This document shows positions 8,051 through 18,135 of a stretch of 64,000 nucleotides of DNA, one piece after another (the stretch's first letter is position 1; each line of letters opens with the position of its first letter). This DNA comes from S010-25 sp964441285 (GTDB lineage Bacteria > Pseudomonadota > Gammaproteobacteria > SZUA-229): positions 1 through 64,000 of the forward strand of contig CAYTUK010000004.1 in the NCBI GenBank assembly GCA_964441285.1, read 5' to 3'. Made by a program: the position numbers and the translations under genes. The notes under the pieces were generated by a model. It was not told where the DNA came from. It did no database searches and saw only the letters and a list, made by a program, of their open reading frames with translations.

Positions 8051-9610
8051 GTGAACTTAACCATGCCTGATACCGCATCTGGAAGGCCATTACTTTCTAC
8101 CGGCACTTATTCCCTGTTATTAATAACCAGTGTTATCGTGGGAGCACTGGCGACACTTGCTTTTGCACCATATAATCAGGTCTGGCTGGTTTTTGTTTCG
8201 CAGGCGATCATCTTTACTCTATGGCAACAGTTAACACCAGTAAAGGCATGGCTAAGCGGCTGGTTATATGGGGTCGGATTGCAGTTTTCAGGGGTAAGCT
8301 GGATTTACTATAGCCTTCATGTTCACGGTGGTACGCCCACGCCGTTTGCCATTATGCTGGTTTTCTTACTTGCCTGTTACCTGGGTATTTATACTGGTTT
8401 TACCGCCTATATCGTGACGCGATTTTGTCCACCAAAGCCGGTTTTGCGGTTACTCTTTTTTTATCCTGCGGCCTGGGTGGTATTTGAATGGTTGCAGGGC
8501 TATGTGTTAACGGGGTTTGCGTGGATGCAAACCGGTTATACACAGATTGATTCACCCCTTGCAGGTTATGCCCCCCTGTTAGGCAATCATGGAGTTGGTG
8601 GTCTGGTTGCGATGAGCGCTGGTGCCCTGGCGCTTTTGTGTTCGCAATTTTATGCGTTTTTTAAGCATAATAATTTAGTGTGGCAAAAAAGTGTATACGC
8701 TGTCCTGTTGATTGCACTTATCTGGTTTGTCGGTATTTTACTTAAACCCATTAACTGGACGCAGCCGCATGGCAAGCCAATAAAAATCAGTCTTATTCAG
8801 GGCGATGTTCCACAGTCATTAAAATGGAGCTCGGCGATGTATCAGCCGACACTGGATCGGTATCGAAAGCTAACCTTAAAGCAAAATAAAAATGTTGATC
8901 TTATTGTCTGGCCAGAAACGGCGGTACCGAATCTCAGCTCTCATGTACAGCCCTTTATTCATGAAATGAAGCTGGCGATGCAGACTCGAGGCACTGATTT
9001 AATGTTTGGTATTTTTGTCAGAAACCAGGCAGGACAATTGTTAAATAGTGTGTTGAATATTAACGGTGAAATTTACAGTAAGCGCCATCTGGTGCCTTTG
9101 GGCGAATACATTCCCTTACGCTTTCTCGTTGATTTCTTCAGGCGATGGGTGAATATACCCATGTCTGATCTTGCCAGTGGTAATAACAGGCAGCCGTTAA
9201 TGTATGCTGCAGGTATTCCGGTAGGGGTTTCTATTTGTTTTGAAGAAGCCTTTGCGCGAGATATTTTAATTGGTTTGCCACAGGTGCAGTTGCTGGTGAA
9301 TGTGAGTAATGATGCCTGGTTTGAGCATTCTCAGGAGCCTTATCAGCATCTGGCGATAGCGCGAATGCGAGCGCTGGAATCAGGCCGTTATATGATCCGC
9401 TCAACCAATACTGGTGTCAGTGCAATTATTGGTCCACATGGTGACATTATTAAGCAGGCTCCCTTGTTTAAGATAGCAACATTAAGTGGTCGCGTTCAAC
9501 CCTTGATTGGCTCAACCCCCTATGTTATCTGGGGTGATTATTTGATTTTATTAATTTGTGGGTCAATTCTGGCGTTCGGTATAGTGAGCGTCTACACTTT
9601 AAGAAAATAG
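8051..9610 (+). CDS. lnt: Apolipoprotein N-acyltransferase
   Basis: Inner-membrane enzyme that transfers an acyl chain to the N-terminal cysteine of apolipoproteins, the last step of lipoprotein maturation. About six N-terminal membrane helices (20-235) are followed by a periplasmic nitrilase-fold domain with the catalytic triad Glu289 (WPET), Lys344 (YSKRHLVPLGEY) and Cys396 (SICFEEAF). A final hydrophobic helix ends the 519-residue protein. The start is either GTG 8051 or ATG 8063. It closes the miaB-ybeZ-ybeY-corC-lnt cluster and would mature lipoproteins such as LptE encoded at 16484. Confidence 0.97.
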   Translation: MNLTMPDTASGRPLLSTGTYSLLLITSVIVGALATLAFAPYNQVWLVFVSQAIIFTLWQQLTPVKAWLSGWLYGVGLQFSGVSWIYYSLHVHGGTPTPFAIMLVFLLACYLGIYTGFTAYIVTRFCPPKPVLRLLFFYPAAWVVFEWLQGYVLTGFAWMQTGYTQIDSPLAGYAPLLGNHGVGGLVAMSAGALALLCSQFYAFFKHNNLVWQKSVYAVLLIALIWFVGILLKPINWTQPHGKPIKISLIQGDVPQSLKWSSAMYQPTLDRYRKLTLKQNKNVDLIVWPETAVPNLSSHVQPFIHEMKLAMQTRGTDLMFGIFVRNQAGQLLNSVLNINGEIYSKRHLVPLGEYIPLRFLVDFFRRWVNIPMSDLASGNNRQPLMYAAGIPVGVSICFEEAFARDILIGLPQVQLLVNVSNDAWFEHSQEPYQHLAIARMRALESGRYMIRSTNTGVSAIIGPHGDIIKQAPLFKIATLSGRVQPLIGSTPYVIWGDYLILLICGSILAFGIVSVYTLRK

Positions 9611-9768
9611 CGTATTTTTTTGTGATATGACGGGCTAAAAAAATAGTTATTTTGTCTGATTTTCATCATTGATTAAAAGGATGATTATAGTATGGGTGTT
9701 GTTCCTAAATATTGTCATCGTGGCCTACGGCTAGGACTCAGCCCTCGATAAAACGGGCGATCAATAAA

Positions 9769-11952
9769 ATGAAAGACAATCACCTCATTTTATTGTTATT
9801 TTCACTATTGTGTCTGTTGTTATCAACAAGTGTGTTTAGCCATCCTCCTGATACAGATACCTACAACTCTTCTGGTAACAGCAAAGCACCATCGGTAGAT
9901 AATGCTGAGGTGAAGCTCAGCACGCTGGTTACAACAAATACAGAAAACACACAGGTACTGGCAAAGATCAATGCTAATATGTTGTATGAAAATTACGATC
10001 AATTAACTTCCCTGCACTCATCTCAAATAGAAACTCAACAATCCCAACCGATTGGGATTGATTTAGTGGTGAATCCAGACGTTAAAGCGGTTACTGAGAA
10101 AAAACTTATCCGGCTGCGGCAGTTATTTTTACGGGCTGAAAATGCGCTGAAAAATGGCGATAACAAAAAGTATTTTTTACTCGCGGATCGGCTCAAAAAG
10201 TATCCGTTATACCCGTATCTGCAATATGAGTGGTTAAAAAAACATCTGGGCAATAATCACCAGGTAGAACATTTTTTAAATACGCAGCAATTGTCGAGGT
10301 ATGCACCGATACTAAAGCGTAAATGGTTATACCATCTAGCAAAACACAAACGCTGGAAAATATTCTTACAGCATTACACCAATATGCATGAAAGGGTGTT
10401 AAGTTGCTATTATCGCCGCGCTCAGTTTGCCCTCAATAAAAAACAACTGGCACTTAAAGCCGCCACAAAACTCTGGGCGGTAGGCTATTCCCAGCCGAAA
10501 GAATGCGATCCGCTGTTTGCAAAGTTAAAGCGTTCCAATTTTTTTACCCAGAACTTGCGCTGGAAACGTTTTGATGCCGCCTTACGTAATAATAAAATTC
10601 GCCTGGCGATATATGTGAAAAAACAAATGTCAGTCGCTTACCAGGCCACAGCACAGTTGTGGTTGAATTTGTACCACAATCCGGCACGGTATATTCATGT
10701 ATTGCTTCACTCACCTAAAACGGCTCAGTCAGCACAAATGTTTAGCCATGCAATAGACAGACTGGCAACCAGAGATATTGATTTGGCAATCGTCCTGTGG
10801 GATGCGAATAAACAAAAATTTAAACTTGACCGGAAATATGCGGAAAAGCTTGAAGAACACCTTGCTTTAGTTTTGGCATATAAGGGAGAGTCGGGTGCCT
10901 ATGAACGTTTTGGCCAGTTAAAAAATCTGGATGAAAGTAGTCGGGAATGGCGTGTCCGCTCAGCACTTTCTGAGCAAAATTGGGGTCGAGTGATTGCTGC
11001 AATACAGGCATTAAACCGTGTGCAACAAAAAAGTGAAAGATGGCAATACTGGCTGGCGCGAGCCTATCTTAAGACAGGAAAAGTTGAACAGGCAGAAAGA
11101 TTGTTTTCAGTGCTTGCGGTTAAACGTAGTTTTTATGGCTTTCTTGCGGCAGACAGAATGGACAGCATGTATCAACTTGTGGATAACCCAATAATGGTTG
11201 CATCAGATGAAATTACCCGATTAAAAAATAAAAAATCGTTTCAGATTGCCTATGAATTTATGTCGCTTGGTCGTGAGCAACAGGCAAAATTGCAATGGTG
11301 GTATGCGTTAAAACCATTAAATAAAAATGAAATAATGGTTGCAGCAAAACTGGCACAGCAGTGGCATTGGGATGAAATTGCGATTTTTACCCTGGCTAAA
11401 ATAAAATACTGGAATGATATAAAAATGCGTTTCCCACTCGGTTATGCCGATAAAATTTATGAAAATGCAGCGCAGCAAAAACTTAATCCAGCGATTTTAT
11501 TTGGCTTGGTACGCAGAGAAAGCGCCTTTAATAAACAAGCGTATTCACCGACCACCGGAGCGCGTGGTTTAATGCAGATTCTACCAGGAACAGGTCGGCA
11601 GATTGCGCGTCATTTCAGGGAGCGCTGGCGTGGGAGTGACAGCCTGTATAACCCGATAAGAAATTTGAAGTATGGTTCCTATTACTATCAACATCTGCTC
11701 AAAAAATTTGATGGACACTATGCGCTTGCGCTTGCTGCTTACAATGCTGGGCCTGGTCGGGTCAAACAGTGGCTGCCAGATGAGGCGCTGCCTGCTGACA
11801 TCTGGATTGAAACCATTCCATTTAAGGAAACGCGTGAATATGTTATCTCAGTGCTTGCCTACACGCTTATTTATCAGCAGCGTACGGATAGCAATACACT
11901 GTCGATGTCTGAACTGACAAAAGAGGTGATGCCGCTGTCAGAGAAGCACTGA
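9769..11952 (+). CDS. slt: Soluble lytic murein transglycosylase
   Basis: Periplasmic Slt70-type exolytic transglycosylase that cleaves peptidoglycan to 1,6-anhydromuropeptides. ATG 9769 gives a clean signal peptide (MKDNHLILLLFSLLCLL then cleavage near SVFSH); the longer frame back to 9712 would bury it. A long alpha-superhelical U/L domain fills about residues 100-560. The catalytic SLT domain at the C-terminus carries Glu584 in RRESAFN, followed by GARGLMQILPGTG and the AYNAGPGRVKQW motif. About 727 residues; the region between the signal peptide and about residue 80 is a low-complexity, Thr/Asn-rich extension not usual for the family. Expressed alone after lnt. Confidence 0.94.
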   Translation: MKDNHLILLLFSLLCLLLSTSVFSHPPDTDTYNSSGNSKAPSVDNAEVKLSTLVTTNTENTQVLAKINANMLYENYDQLTSLHSSQIETQQSQPIGIDLVVNPDVKAVTEKKLIRLRQLFLRAENALKNGDNKKYFLLADRLKKYPLYPYLQYEWLKKHLGNNHQVEHFLNTQQLSRYAPILKRKWLYHLAKHKRWKIFLQHYTNMHERVLSCYYRRAQFALNKKQLALKAATKLWAVGYSQPKECDPLFAKLKRSNFFTQNLRWKRFDAALRNNKIRLAIYVKKQMSVAYQATAQLWLNLYHNPARYIHVLLHSPKTAQSAQMFSHAIDRLATRDIDLAIVLWDANKQKFKLDRKYAEKLEEHLALVLAYKGESGAYERFGQLKNLDESSREWRVRSALSEQNWGRVIAAIQALNRVQQKSERWQYWLARAYLKTGKVEQAERLFSVLAVKRSFYGFLAADRMDSMYQLVDNPIMVASDEITRLKNKKSFQIAYEFMSLGREQQAKLQWWYALKPLNKNEIMVAAKLAQQWHWDEIAIFTLAKIKYWNDIKMRFPLGYADKIYENAAQQKLNPAILFGLVRRESAFNKQAYSPTTGARGLMQILPGTGRQIARHFRERWRGSDSLYNPIRNLKYGSYYYQHLLKKFDGHYALALAAYNAGPGRVKQWLPDEALPADIWIETIPFKETREYVISVLAYTLIYQQRTDSNTLSMSELTKEVMPLSEKH

Positions 11953-11975
11953 AAAGTCTTTTCAAACCGTGTTTT

Positions 11976-12359
11976 TCAATGCTGCCTAAGTTGCGCCATC
12001 AGGCTTCGTGTGAGGCTGGCGGCAGATAAATATCGATCCAGAACACGGTGTTCAATCATTTCAATATCAAGCATTAACCAGTCATAACATTCTGCACCTG
12101 ATTCCATCATCGAATCAGCAACATCATTCACATCATTTTTGATATAACGTGTTATTTCACTGGCTTCCTCATTATTTACGCTACCCGATTGAATCGCGTA
12201 TTTTTTTACGGTTTCCAGCGCGGCCTGTAAGGATAGATAACCTGACTGTGTTTGAGTCAGGATGCTTTCCATATCAATTATCATTTGGTTGTAGGTGATC
12301 AGTAGGTGATTACGATGGGTAAAGTTAGGGCGACGAACATTGGTCTTGTTATTCACCAA
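11976..12359 (-). CDS. YbeL/DUF1451-like protein lacking the zinc ribbon
   Basis: This 127-residue soluble, mostly helical protein resembles the N-terminal half of the YbeL (DUF1451) family in the stretch ETVKKYAIQSG to IKNDVNDVADSMME (about 50-90). Full-length YbeL carries two CxxC pairs in a C-terminal zinc ribbon; here the only cysteine is in AECYDW, so the ribbon is absent. In E. coli ybeL also lies in the leuS/holA/lnt neighbourhood, which supports the relationship. It is convergent with slt and divergent from leuS. Assignment is from pattern memory and modest; the function is unknown. Confidence 0.6.
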   Translation of the reverse strand: MVNNKTNVRRPNFTHRNHLLITYNQMIIDMESILTQTQSGYLSLQAALETVKKYAIQSGSVNNEEASEITRYIKNDVNDVADSMMESGAECYDWLMLDIEMIEHRVLDRYLSAASLTRSLMAQLRQH

Positions 12360-12489
12360 TTTGCTCCTGATTTCTGTTCGGGTTCTGGTTGAATATCATG
12401 TAGAATCCGCTTCAATTAATATCTGTTATTATTTATAGACCACCTACTTTAAAACTGCGTAAGCACCCGACGAACTGTATAAAACTATT

Positions 12490-14949
12490 ATGAATGAAGA
12501 ATATAATCCACATGCAATTGAAGCTGAGGTCCAGCATCGCTGGCAACAACAGTCTGCTTTTCGGGTTGTTGAAGACAAAACCAGAGAAAAATATTACTGC
12601 TTGTCAATGTTCCCTTATCCCAGCGGTCGCCTGCATATGGGGCATGTGCGCAATTATTCAATCGGTGATGTAATCTCACGCTTCCAGCGTATGCAAGGGA
12701 AGAATGTTTTGCAACCGATGGGCTGGGATGCCTTTGGTCTGCCTGCTGAAAATGCGGCAATGAAAAATAAGGTCGCTCCGGCAAAATGGACCTATGAAAA
12801 CATTGATTATATGCGCGACCAGCTTAAACGTCTGGGCTTCGGTTATGATTGGGATAGAGAACTGGCAACCTGTCGGCCTGAATACTATCGCTGGGAACAG
12901 TGGTTGTTTATACAGCTATATAAAAAAGGTTTGGTCTATAAAAAAACTGCCGGGGTGAACTGGTGTCCGCATGACCGAACCGTACTGGCGAATGAGCAGG
13001 TCATTGATGGTAAATGTTGGCGTTGTGATAGCGAAGTTGAACGCCGCGAAATCGCGCAGTGGTTTATGAAAATTACTGCATACGCTGAACAGTTACTTGA
13101 TGATCTTGATACGTTAGAAAACTGGCCAGAGCAGGTGCGCACCATGCAACGCAACTGGATTGGTCGCTCTGAAGGAGTCGAGTTACAGTTTGAAGTCGAG
13201 AATGAAAATCCGCTTACGGTTTATACCACCCGTGCCGATACTTTAATGGGGGTCACTTATGTGGCGATTGCCGCTGAACACCTGCTGGCAAAAAAGGCCG
13301 CTACCAGTAATGCCAAATTGCGGTTTTTTATTGATTCGTGCAAAGTATCCAGTGTCGCCGAAGCGGATATGGCAACCATGGAAAAACGGGGTATGGCAAC
13401 CGGCTTGATGGCGATTCACCCACTTTCGGGTGAATCGGTACCGGTCTGGGTGGCAAATTTTGTATTAATTGATTATGGCTCTGGCGCGGTCATGTCAGTA
13501 CCAGCACATGATAACCGCGATTATGATTTTGCAAAAAAGTACGGCTTACCCATTAAGCAGGTTATTTTCCCCGCCGATGGCACGGATATCTGTGTCGATA
13601 AAGAAGCCTATGTGGAACGCGGGATATTAAAAAACTCTGGCGAGTTTGATGGTTTAAATTCCAGCCATGCGATGGATAAAATTGCAGAGAAACTACACTC
13701 AATGGACAGGGGCGAAAAACAGGTGAATTATCGTCTGCGTGACTGGGGTGTCTCCCGACAGCGCTACTGGGGAACACCCATCCCCGTGATTTATTGTGAC
13801 AAATGCGGTACCCAAACGGTACCGGAAGATCAGTTGCCCGTGGTCTTGCCCGAAGACATTGAATACGGTGAAGAGGTCGGTTCACCCATCAAAAAAATGC
13901 CGGCATTTTACGAGACCAGCTGTCCATTCTGTGGTGGTGACGCAACACGGGAAACGGATACCTTCGATACTTTTTTTGAATCCTCCTGGTATTACGCCCG
14001 TTTTACCTGTCCCGATGCCGAATCTATGTTGGATGAACGTGCAAAATACTGGTTATCGGTTGATCAGTATATCGGTGGCATTGAACATGCGGTGCTGCAT
14101 CTGCTCTATGCGCGTTTTTTCCACAAATTAATGCGTGATGAAGGTTTGGTGACGACTAATGAGCCTTTTGTCTCCTTATTAACTCAGGGTATGGTGCTTA
14201 AAGACGGGAGTAAAATGTCCAAGTCAAAAGGGAATACCGTTGACCCTCAGGGCTTAATTAAACAATATGGGGCGGATACTGTGCGCCTGTTTATTCTGTT
14301 TGCAGCACCACCAGATCAGTCACTGGAATGGTCAGATAGCGGTGTTGAGGGTGCTTCACGTTTCCTTAAACGCTTATGGAAGATGGTGGCTGGTCATATC
14401 ACTCAGACGGGTACAGCCTTAACAAGCTCTATTGATATTGCGCAGCTCTCCACTGAGCAGAAAAATTTGCGGTGTAAATTACACGAAACCATTAGCAAGG
14501 TAAGTGACGATATGCAGCGCCGTTTTACTTTCAATACGGCTATTGCTGCGATAATGGAACTAATGAACGCACTGGCAAAATTTGATGATAATAGCCCGCA
14601 GGGTAGCATGGTAATACGCGAAGCACTGGAAAGTGTTGTGTTGATGCTATCGCCGATTGTGCCACATATTACGCAGCAACTCTGGCAGGAACTGGGTCAT
14701 GAAAATTTAATTATTGATGCTGACTGGCCACAGGTGGATAAGCATGCACTGGTACGTGATGAAATCGAACTGGTGGTACAGGTTAATGGCAAGCTACGCT
14801 CAAAAATCAATGTTGCGGCGAATGCAGAAAATAAAATCATCGAAATTACTGCGCTGGCGGATGAAAAAATCATTGCCAATATAGCCGGTAAAACTGTGCG
14901 TAAAGTGATTGTAGTGCCGGGGCGGCTGGTTAATATTGTCGCGAATTAA
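12490..14949 (+). CDS. leuS: Leucyl-tRNA synthetase
   Basis: Class Ia synthetase charging tRNA-Leu. The HIGH-type motif is HMGH at 49-52 (YPSGRLHMGHVRNY), and KMSKS is at 575-579. The CP1 editing domain (about 220-420) includes the TTRADTLMGVTYVA threonine-rich loop and the conserved MSVPAHDNRDYDF motif. Cysteine pairs at about residues 156-177 and 436-481 fit zinc-binding insertions. The 819-residue length is somewhat shorter than the E. coli enzyme. It is divergent from the YbeL-like gene. Confidence 0.98.
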   Translation: MNEEYNPHAIEAEVQHRWQQQSAFRVVEDKTREKYYCLSMFPYPSGRLHMGHVRNYSIGDVISRFQRMQGKNVLQPMGWDAFGLPAENAAMKNKVAPAKWTYENIDYMRDQLKRLGFGYDWDRELATCRPEYYRWEQWLFIQLYKKGLVYKKTAGVNWCPHDRTVLANEQVIDGKCWRCDSEVERREIAQWFMKITAYAEQLLDDLDTLENWPEQVRTMQRNWIGRSEGVELQFEVENENPLTVYTTRADTLMGVTYVAIAAEHLLAKKAATSNAKLRFFIDSCKVSSVAEADMATMEKRGMATGLMAIHPLSGESVPVWVANFVLIDYGSGAVMSVPAHDNRDYDFAKKYGLPIKQVIFPADGTDICVDKEAYVERGILKNSGEFDGLNSSHAMDKIAEKLHSMDRGEKQVNYRLRDWGVSRQRYWGTPIPVIYCDKCGTQTVPEDQLPVVLPEDIEYGEEVGSPIKKMPAFYETSCPFCGGDATRETDTFDTFFESSWYYARFTCPDAESMLDERAKYWLSVDQYIGGIEHAVLHLLYARFFHKLMRDEGLVTTNEPFVSLLTQGMVLKDGSKMSKSKGNTVDPQGLIKQYGADTVRLFILFAAPPDQSLEWSDSGVEGASRFLKRLWKMVAGHITQTGTALTSSIDIAQLSTEQKNLRCKLHETISKVSDDMQRRFTFNTAIAAIMELMNALAKFDDNSPQGSMVIREALESVVLMLSPIVPHITQQLWQELGHENLIIDADWPQVDKHALVRDEIELVVQVNGKLRSKINVAANAENKIIEITALADEKIIANIAGKTVRKVIVVPGRLVNIVAN

Positions 14950-15049
14950 TCTGCTTATCAATTAATCCTGTAGTCGATTCTAATACCGTGGTCGATGCCT
15001 CTATTGACATCCCTGTCATAGAGTTTATTGAGTAGTATTGTTTGATACG

Positions 15050-16039
15050 TTACTTATGCTTCGATGGCAGTGGTTTTAGTTTCAATTCTCGCTGCGTCGC
15101 CTTAATAAATCCGTGTTTGGCATAAATATTCTGCGCTTCATCGGTGCCCAGGAAGGCGAGGAAGCGCGCTGCATTGTAGGGGTGACGGCCAGCTTTTAAG
15201 ATGCCGATAACGTAGGCTACTTTACTGCCCATGTTATATGGTGCGCGGATAGCTATGCCTTCAATCTTGCGACCAATCTGCCGTTGATAAATAATTTCTG
15301 TGGTCCACACCAGACCAACATCGGTCTTGCCAGCAAGCAGGCGCAAGGGTGTTTCACGGTGATGACGTGAGGTAAACCAGGTCTTACCCTTGATCGCCCA
15401 GCAGCTCTTGCATTTTTTACTGCCGGCTACTTTTTTATAAATACCCAGATCTTTAAGCATCTTTGAACCATAGAATTTGAAGATACCCTCAGTCAAAGGA
15501 TTGGGCAAAGTGACTACAATGTCGTCACGCGCCAGGTCTCGCGGTCCTTTGATATGTTTAGGGTTGCCCTCGAGCACTTCTAATGCGAGTTTATTGTGGG
15601 TGTATATCATATAGTCATTCATCATATTTTTATTATGTAGCTTTTTGAGATGATTAACGTTGACGCTGGCAAACAGGTCGGGATGCATGGATATCTTCTG
15701 GCCGGCAATTTTACCCTGTTGCAGAATCTGACCTTTTAGAATCTGGCCTGGTGGAATGGTTTCCACAAATATTTTCTTAATGTCGGGGTTACGTTTCTGA
15801 AACGCATCAATCAGGTCTTTCATCACCATAAACTGGTTGCCTGCCAGGTACATGGATAGGTTTGCCGTATAAGAATCGCTAATTTTGCCGTAATCAATCT
15901 TGCCATTGGCATTGAAGGTGCGGTGGTCGTGACCTTTGCCGACATCTTTACCTGCCAGGGCTATATTGCTGATCAAACAGCTTAGTGCTAACGTTATTAT
16001 TAAGGCAGCTTTTCGCTGCTTATGGATTGTTCTTAACAT
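15050..16039 (-). CDS. Periplasmic substrate-binding protein, ModA/extracellular-binding type
   Basis: This 329-residue secreted protein has a clear signal peptide (residues 1-29, ending NIALAG) and a class II periplasmic binding-protein fold resembling molybdate/sulfate-type and family-1 extracellular solute-binding proteins. Recognisable segments are VVTLPNPLTEGIFKFYG (175-191), GKTDVGLVWTTE (237-248) and the C-terminal ARFLAFLGTDEAQNIYAKHGF. A CxxC pair (Cys210, Cys213) sits in an unusual basic insertion. AGAGG precedes the ATG. No ABC permease or ATPase gene is nearby, so it is a solo binding protein, either serving a transporter elsewhere or acting as a sensor or scavenger. The ligand is not determined. 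Confidence 0.75.
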   Translation of the reverse strand: MLRTIHKQRKAALIITLALSCLISNIALAGKDVGKGHDHRTFNANGKIDYGKISDSYTANLSMYLAGNQFMVMKDLIDAFQKRNPDIKKIFVETIPPGQILKGQILQQGKIAGQKISMHPDLFASVNVNHLKKLHNKNMMNDYMIYTHNKLALEVLEGNPKHIKGPRDLARDDIVVTLPNPLTEGIFKFYGSKMLKDLGIYKKVAGSKKCKSCWAIKGKTWFTSRHHRETPLRLLAGKTDVGLVWTTEIIYQRQIGRKIEGIAIRAPYNMGSKVAYVIGILKAGRHPYNAARFLAFLGTDEAQNIYAKHGFIKATQRELKLKPLPSKHK

Positions 16040-16483
16040 TTTATTTCCTCTTTTTTTTCAATGATATAGATAATATATTGCGCTATAATTTATTTCTAAT
16101 CCTCTATCAATAATGAAATTATACCTAGAAAATATAGAAATCTAAAAAATAGATCAATAAAAATTAGTTTTTAATTAAAAAGACGCGGTCATATCGGTTT
16201 TATTCCAATTATAAAATATCTTTTTTTCATGTTTTCTTGCCTGATGGACGAAATGAGCCGGAAAATATGGTCAGAATTAACGTTCAGGTTATGTTTTCGC
16301 GCTTGCTCGATGGGTCGGGTAAGGGAATGCCAGGCTGCGATTGGTTCCAGAGCAAGCATAGAACCTTAAATAGCTACCCGTACATGCAGCTACGCTAAAA
16401 CAGTATGGTAATATTGTTATTGTGCTCAAGGATTATTGTGTCTGGGAGCGAAACAGTGATACAAAACACCGCAATGAGAAGTA
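16040..16483. other. Intergenic region between the binding-protein gene and lptE
   Basis: This 444-bp divergent region begins AT-rich (16040-16230). An 8-bp inverted repeat GCTTGCTC/GAGCAAGC (16303-16310 and 16351-16358) encloses about 40 bp. No terminator, RNA gene or convincing coding frame is seen. Promoters for both flanking genes must lie here but were not pinned down. Confidence 0.4.
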
Positions 16484-17011
16484 ATGCCATATAATATAAA
16501 ACGAACATTGATGTTGCCTGCAGTGTTATTAATGCTAAGCCTTACTTCCTGTGGTTTTCACTTGCGAGGTCGTGTCGAGCTATCGAATAATTTGTCACCG
16601 TTATATTTACAGCAAAACTCGGCTTATGCGTTGGCGCGTGACTTAAGGGCTTTGTTAAGCGGGAATGATATTGATGTGGTTGGAAAAGCTGACCAGGCTA
16701 ATGCCAGCTTAATACTGCTAAGTGAGTCGAGAACACAGCATGTTTTATCGATTGACACTCGCGGGAGGGCGCGTGAATATTTGTTAACCTATCGTGTTCA
16801 GGTTCAGTTTAAAGGGGTAAGGATTAAACCAACCCGTGATACCATTTCGATAAATCGCACTTTACTGTTTGACCCGAATGCAATCCTGGCGGTAACCGAT
16901 GAGCGGGCAACGATCTACCGTGATATGCGACGTGATGCCGCAAGTCGTATTCTTGTCAGATTAGAGGCGCTAGATACGGCAGCTAAAGCTAAAGCAAAGA
17001 GGAACGAATAA
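16484..17011 (+). CDS. lptE: LPS-assembly lipoprotein LptE
   Basis: Outer-membrane lipoprotein that plugs the LptD barrel and helps place lipopolysaccharide on the cell surface. The signal peptide ends in a lipobox Leu20-Thr21-Ser22-Cys23, followed by GFHLRGR, the family hallmark. The 175-residue length fits. A GAGAAG stretch precedes ATG 16484. It is followed after 2 bp by holA, the usual lptE-holA coupling, although here leuS is separated from the pair by the binding-protein gene and its intergenic region. Confidence 0.95.
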   Translation: MPYNIKRTLMLPAVLLMLSLTSCGFHLRGRVELSNNLSPLYLQQNSAYALARDLRALLSGNDIDVVGKADQANASLILLSESRTQHVLSIDTRGRAREYLLTYRVQVQFKGVRIKPTRDTISINRTLLFDPNAILAVTDERATIYRDMRRDAASRILVRLEALDTAAKAKAKRNE

Positions 17012-17013
17012 AC

Positions 17014-18021
17014 GTGAATGTTCGTCCCGACCAGTTAAGTGCCATATTGCCAAAAAAAATTTACCCGCTGTATTTTGTTGGTGGCGATGAGCCATTACAA
17101 CAGATGGAAGCAAGCGATGAAATTCGCCAGTTTCTACGTTCTCAGGATTACAGTGAACGCGAAGTACTGGATATTGATGCTAATTTTGACTGGCAGATTT
17201 TTATTGAAGAAACCGCGAGTATGTCGCTATTTGCCACTCGGCGTATTCTGGAATTACGCATACCTTCAGCCAAACCTGGGAAGCAGGGTGCGCAGATATT
17301 AAAGCAGTACTGTCAACGACCAGCTGAAGATACGGTGGTTTTTATTCATGCGGGTAAAGTTGAGGCCAGCGCGAAAAAAAGTGTCTGGTTTAAGGCCATT
17401 GAACAAGTGGGCATGGTGGTACAGTGTTGGCCGGTGAATGTTGGAAAATTACCCGCCTGGGTAAAACAACGTTTTTTGCAGTGTGAGATGCAGCCTGATG
17501 CAGATGTTGTGGCTTATATCAGTCAGCAGGTTGAGGGTAATTTACTTGCTGCGGCGCAGGAAATTGACAAGTTGTTTCTGTTAATGGGCCCCGGAAAAGT
17601 AACCTATGCCGATATTGCTCAAGCCATTGCCAAACAATCGCGCTATAGTGTTTTCGAATTGACTGATATGATGCTAAAAGGCGATCAGACACGCGTTGTT
17701 CGAATTGTTGATGGCTTAAAAGCTGAAGGGATTGAAACGATTTTTATCAATGGTATGCTGGCAAGAGACATCCGTTTATTGTGTAAAGCGGCGCAACATC
17801 CGCAGTCCGCTGATTCTGTGCTGAGCCGTTCCGGCATCTGGAGTAACCGCGTGATATTGTTCAAATCCTGTCTGTCACGTCACTCACCACGTTTTTTTCA
17901 GGCGATGTTAAAACGTTGCGCTTTGATCGACAGTGCGAGTAAAGGCATGGCACAAGCAAATGTGTGGGATGAACTACAGGGGTTGTGTTTTCGTATTGGT
18001 GGTCGCAGTCGGTCGGTGTGA
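17014..18021 (+). CDS. holA: DNA polymerase III delta subunit
   Basis: Clamp-loader subunit that opens the beta sliding clamp. The frame starts with GTG two bases after the lptE stop. The N-terminal domain contains the family LYFVGGDEPLQQMEA segment (about 19-34). The AAA-like middle and helical C-terminal domain include LLAAAQEIDKL (about 178-188) and YSVFELTDMMLKGD (210-223). The 335-residue length is normal. Translational coupling with lptE is likely. Confidence 0.95.
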   Translation: MNVRPDQLSAILPKKIYPLYFVGGDEPLQQMEASDEIRQFLRSQDYSEREVLDIDANFDWQIFIEETASMSLFATRRILELRIPSAKPGKQGAQILKQYCQRPAEDTVVFIHAGKVEASAKKSVWFKAIEQVGMVVQCWPVNVGKLPAWVKQRFLQCEMQPDADVVAYISQQVEGNLLAAAQEIDKLFLLMGPGKVTYADIAQAIAKQSRYSVFELTDMMLKGDQTRVVRIVDGLKAEGIETIFINGMLARDIRLLCKAAQHPQSADSVLSRSGIWSNRVILFKSCLSRHSPRFFQAMLKRCALIDSASKGMAQANVWDELQGLCFRIGGRSRSV

Positions 18022-18135
18022 CCGATGATGTCACGGTGGTCTCAGCGCAAAAGCATTTCAACTACGCGCCCAAGTTCGATATAATACAGCGTTACTGTTT
18101 ATGTAAGATATTCTTTTAATTGAGCCCTTAATATT

